From Galeopsis tetrahit (lineage: Eukaryota > Streptophyta > Magnoliopsida > Lamiales > Lamiaceae): a DNA stretch of 64,000 nt. The notes beneath the pieces are model-generated. The model saw only the letters and a list, made by a program, of their open reading frames with translations, searched no databases and was not told the DNA's origin. The DNA lies in assembly GCA_963675135.1 (NCBI GenBank), contig OY776125.1:20076565-20140564 (forward strand). The letters run 5' to 3'. A program made the translations under genes and the position numbers. Shown here piece after piece: positions 61,210-64,000 of the stretch (position 1 is its first letter; every line of letters begins with the position of its first letter).

Positions 61210-63950
61210 ATGGCGGATGCCGGCGGTGGTTCGATGTCTCTTGGTCGGAGAATATGCTCCATTCCGGAGAAGTTTCAGCTCCATATTGCCATGCTTGCTC
61301 TGCAATTTGGATACGCTGGTTTCCATGTCGTTTCACGAGCTGCTCTTAACATGGGCATTAGCAAGATTGTCTTCCCTGTTTATAGGAACATTCTTGCTTT
61401 CCTCCTCCTCCTCCCCTTCGCTTATTTTCTTGAAAAGTACGTCCGCCCTTTAATTTTGTATCATAAAGTCCAATTTTTTTTTAAATCACTTCAATTAATT
61501 TTGATGTGCTGGATCTTCTTTCTTGCAGGAAAGAGAGACCCCCTATTACATGGAACTTTATCATCCAGTTCTTCCTACTTGCAATTGTTGGGTATGATAA
61601 AATTCTCTGTTTTTTAATATCAGAAAATCCAGAATTAATGATAGAATAGACGAAGGAATTAATATTCTAATATTTGAGATTTTTTTTTTTTTTTGTGACA
61701 GAATTACTGCAAATCAAGGATTTTATTTGTTGGGATTGGACAACACATCACCAACGTTTGCTTCGGCAATACAAAATTCAGTTCCCGCCATTACATTCCT
61801 CATGGCAGTTGTTCTCAGGCAAGGCTCCAACAAAATTAGATTAATTAATATTTAATCAACTAATTAAAGAAAAAAAATCCGACTTAATTTATGACATTTT
61901 CTAATTCGTGCAGGATAGAAAAAGTGAGATTCGATCGAAAAGACGGGATCTCGAAGGTGGCGGGGACACTTTTCTGTGTAGCGGGTGCATCCGTAATCAC
62001 ACTCTACAAGGGCCCCACCATCTACAGCCCAACTCCGTCGCTACAAACGGTAGCGACGGAGGTGCTTCAGCTGCCCTACCTGGGAGACGCCAAGGGGAAG
62101 AGCTGGACCCTCGGGTGCATATTCTTGATCGGCCACTGCCTCTCGTGGTCGGGCTGGCTCGTGCTTCAGGCCCCCGTTCTCAAGAAATACCCGGCCCGCC
62201 TCTCCTTCACCTCCTACCAGTGCTTCTTCGGGATTATTCAGTTTCTCGTCATAGCCGCTTTCGTTGAGCGGGACCCACAGGCTTGGCTCGTTCACTCTGG
62301 CGCCGAGCTGTTCAGCGTCTTCTACGCCGTATGTCATTACTTTTTACCCTTCTCCTCTTTCTTATTTGAAATGCTTTTTTTAAAAACTAATTGCATGGCT
62401 CTAGGGGTAAAATCGTAATCTCACAATTATAAACTTAACTAATGATTGTTGAATTGGATTACATGTAGCAAAATCAATTCATTTCATGTATAATTAAGAT
62501 GTTGTCTAAGTATATATCAATTATTGAATAATTGGTCCTAAAAAAATTATAGAATAATTGAATAAAATATGATAGTCCAAATAATCGGACTATACCAAAA
62601 TAAATGCGGGGATAGCAACATAAATATTCATGGACAGAAAAAATATTTGCATTGAATGTATATGCTATAATTAAATTGGTGAAAATGAAATAAAATGGGT
62701 GAGAAATTAAATAACTTGGTGGAAATAATAGAGAAGGTATATAATTGAAGCAGAAGTGGGGCTTAATTATCGACGCATGGTTGGGCTGGGCCACGTGATT
62801 TACGATATGTTAAAGTCAATGTGAAATTATTAAATTCCGATATTATTATTATTATTTTATTGACAGATAAATTGCGATATTATTTTGCAACCTGTTTTTT
62901 CCCCGATCTTGTTTGTCCGACATACACAGAAGTAAAATGCTAGTATTTATTTGAAAGTAGTGGTGTAAATAGAGGGAATTAATAGTGTGCGGTGCGGTGC
63001 AGGGAATAGTAGCATCAGGGATCGCATTCGCTGTACAGATATGGTGCATTGATAGAGGGGGCCCGGTGTTCGTGGCGGTGTATCAGCCCGTTCAGACACT
63101 TGTTGTCGCTATCATGACTTCCGTTCTCTTGGGGGAGGAATTCTACTTGGGAGGGTAATTTTTCTTTCTCTTTTTTTATTTACTTCTCTCTAATTTTAAA
63201 TATTTTTACAAATTCATTCTTAGTGGAGTCTTCTCTAGAGTGTCATTTCGGCAAACAACGTCACACACAGGAAAAAAGGGATGTTACATATATATGAACT
63301 ATAATGTTAATTAAGAATGTACTGTACAATTCATTTTAAATTGGGTTCAAATAGAGTGAGTTTGATTGATTTGCACGAATCTTAAATCAGTACACTGTAG
63401 AATGATAGATTTGACCCTTGAATTTGTTTTACTATTTAAATGTGGGGATCAATTTTGTTTTTTTGTCAATGGACCAAATTGATTGTCAAGTTGAATGATA
63501 CAATTGGCGAAGTCCCACATGCACATTCCTAGCCATAGAATCAGTCTCATGCATGGCTGTTCATGTTCATCCATATCTTTAGTGCCAAGAATGTCTCTAC
63601 AACTCATTGCATATATTTTCATTTTGTTAATCATTTTCCCGACCATCTGCACATTGTAATTATTTTCTTCGATCCAAGTGTTTGGCTTCTTATTCTTTTT
63701 TATTTAACTTAATAAAAAATCAAATTGGCTAATATTTGTGACTGCGATGCACAGGATTATTGGCGCAGTATTGATCATAACCGGGTTGTACTTTGTGCTT
63801 TGGGGGAAAAGCGCTGAGAAGAAATTCGCTGCAGCGGAGAAGGCAGCAATCCAGTGTCCCGCGGACCAGAGCACCAGCAGAGCAACGCCGCAGATCAAGT
63901 CGTCCATCACACAACCACTTCTTCTTTCTCAGTCAACGGAAAATGCATGA
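61210..63950 (+). CDS. WAT1: WAT1 (Walls Are Thin 1) vacuolar auxin transporter ortholog (complete, 6 exons, 389 aa)
   Basis: Exons are 61210-61436, 61529-61591, 61702-61818, 61914-62328, 63003-63154 and 63755-63950; the joined frame is open and gives 389 residues, the same length as the Arabidopsis protein as I recall it. The protein has about ten hydrophobic segments in two EamA repeats. Diagnostic stretches are LQFGYAGFHVVSRAALNMGI, ITANQGFYLLGLDNTSPTFA, GASVITLYKGPTIY, HCLSWSGWLV, IVASGIAFAVQIWCIDRGGP and LGEEFYLGGIIGAVLI. WAT1 exports auxin from the vacuole and is needed for secondary cell walls in fibres. Intron 3 uses a GC donor (CAG|GCAAGG) with a normal AG acceptor; the reading frame fits only with that donor. 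Near-identity to WAT1, rather than to other UMAMIT proteins, is judged from memory. Confidence 0.95.
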
Positions 63951-64000
63951 TGAGCTGACTTTAATTAGCTTTTTGCTGGAAAACACCAAAATTAAAGAAA
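63951..64000 (+). other. WAT1 3' flank
   Basis: The last 50 bases are the start of the WAT1 3' untranslated region; the window ends before a poly(A) signal can be judged. Confidence 0.6.

Overview
This is a stretch of plant nuclear DNA, almost certainly from a eudicot. It is AT-rich. It holds spliced genes with GT-AG introns and plant-specific families (RD19-type cysteine protease, ALMT channel, WAT1 transporter), and these sit in a dense bed of plant transposons. Lamiales or another asterid is my guess at the lineage; that part is inference only. Four host genes are complete and rebuild as uninterrupted proteins when spliced: an RD19-like papain-family protease (minus strand, 4218-7167, 372 aa), an aluminium-activated malate transporter (plus, 19474-22801, 472 aa), the beta subunit of transcription factor IIF (plus, 44486-47922, 261 aa) and a WAT1 ortholog (plus, 61210-63950, 389 aa).

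Layout. 1-3248 is a decayed Ty1/copia element with its 3' LTR, carrying an internal 40-bp tandem array and a hAT MITE. 4218-7167 is the protease gene. 7390-10960 is a nest: an AT-rich inverted-repeat element invaded by a 5'-truncated LINE and by an Emigrant-like element. 11060-14640 is a 3.6-kb Mutator-like element with a 55-bp satellite, and 15702-16547 is a second, small Mutator-like element with a GC-rich core. Two Stowaway MITEs and ALMT follow. 22919-32917 is a CACTA transposon of exactly 9,999 bp. 32945-34350 is a LINE fragment, 34516-35446 a hAT MITE carrying a SINE, and 35605 to about 41700 a nearly full-length but nonsense-riddled LINE. 41854-43561 is an Emigrant-like element carrying a hAT element with a GC-rich insert. 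TFIIF-beta, a long gene-poor AT-rich stretch (48-61 kb) and WAT1 close the window.

The CACTA element is the most interesting unit. It has matching CACTACAAAAAA termini and a TAG target-site duplication. It encodes a TNPA-like DNA-binding protein (five coding exons plus a leader exon), a TNP2/TNPD transposase (five exons, broken by one in-frame stop), and, on the opposite strand, a small GRF zinc-finger protein with a C-terminal membrane anchor. Near its left end is a short two-exon candidate of unknown type. CCGACGG palindrome clusters lie at both ends and also at an internal site between the transposase and GRF genes, so every gene in the element starts next to a cluster. Nothing in the sequence links the host genes to one another functionally. 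The common theme is repeated nesting of transposons, many with target-site duplications that can be read directly.
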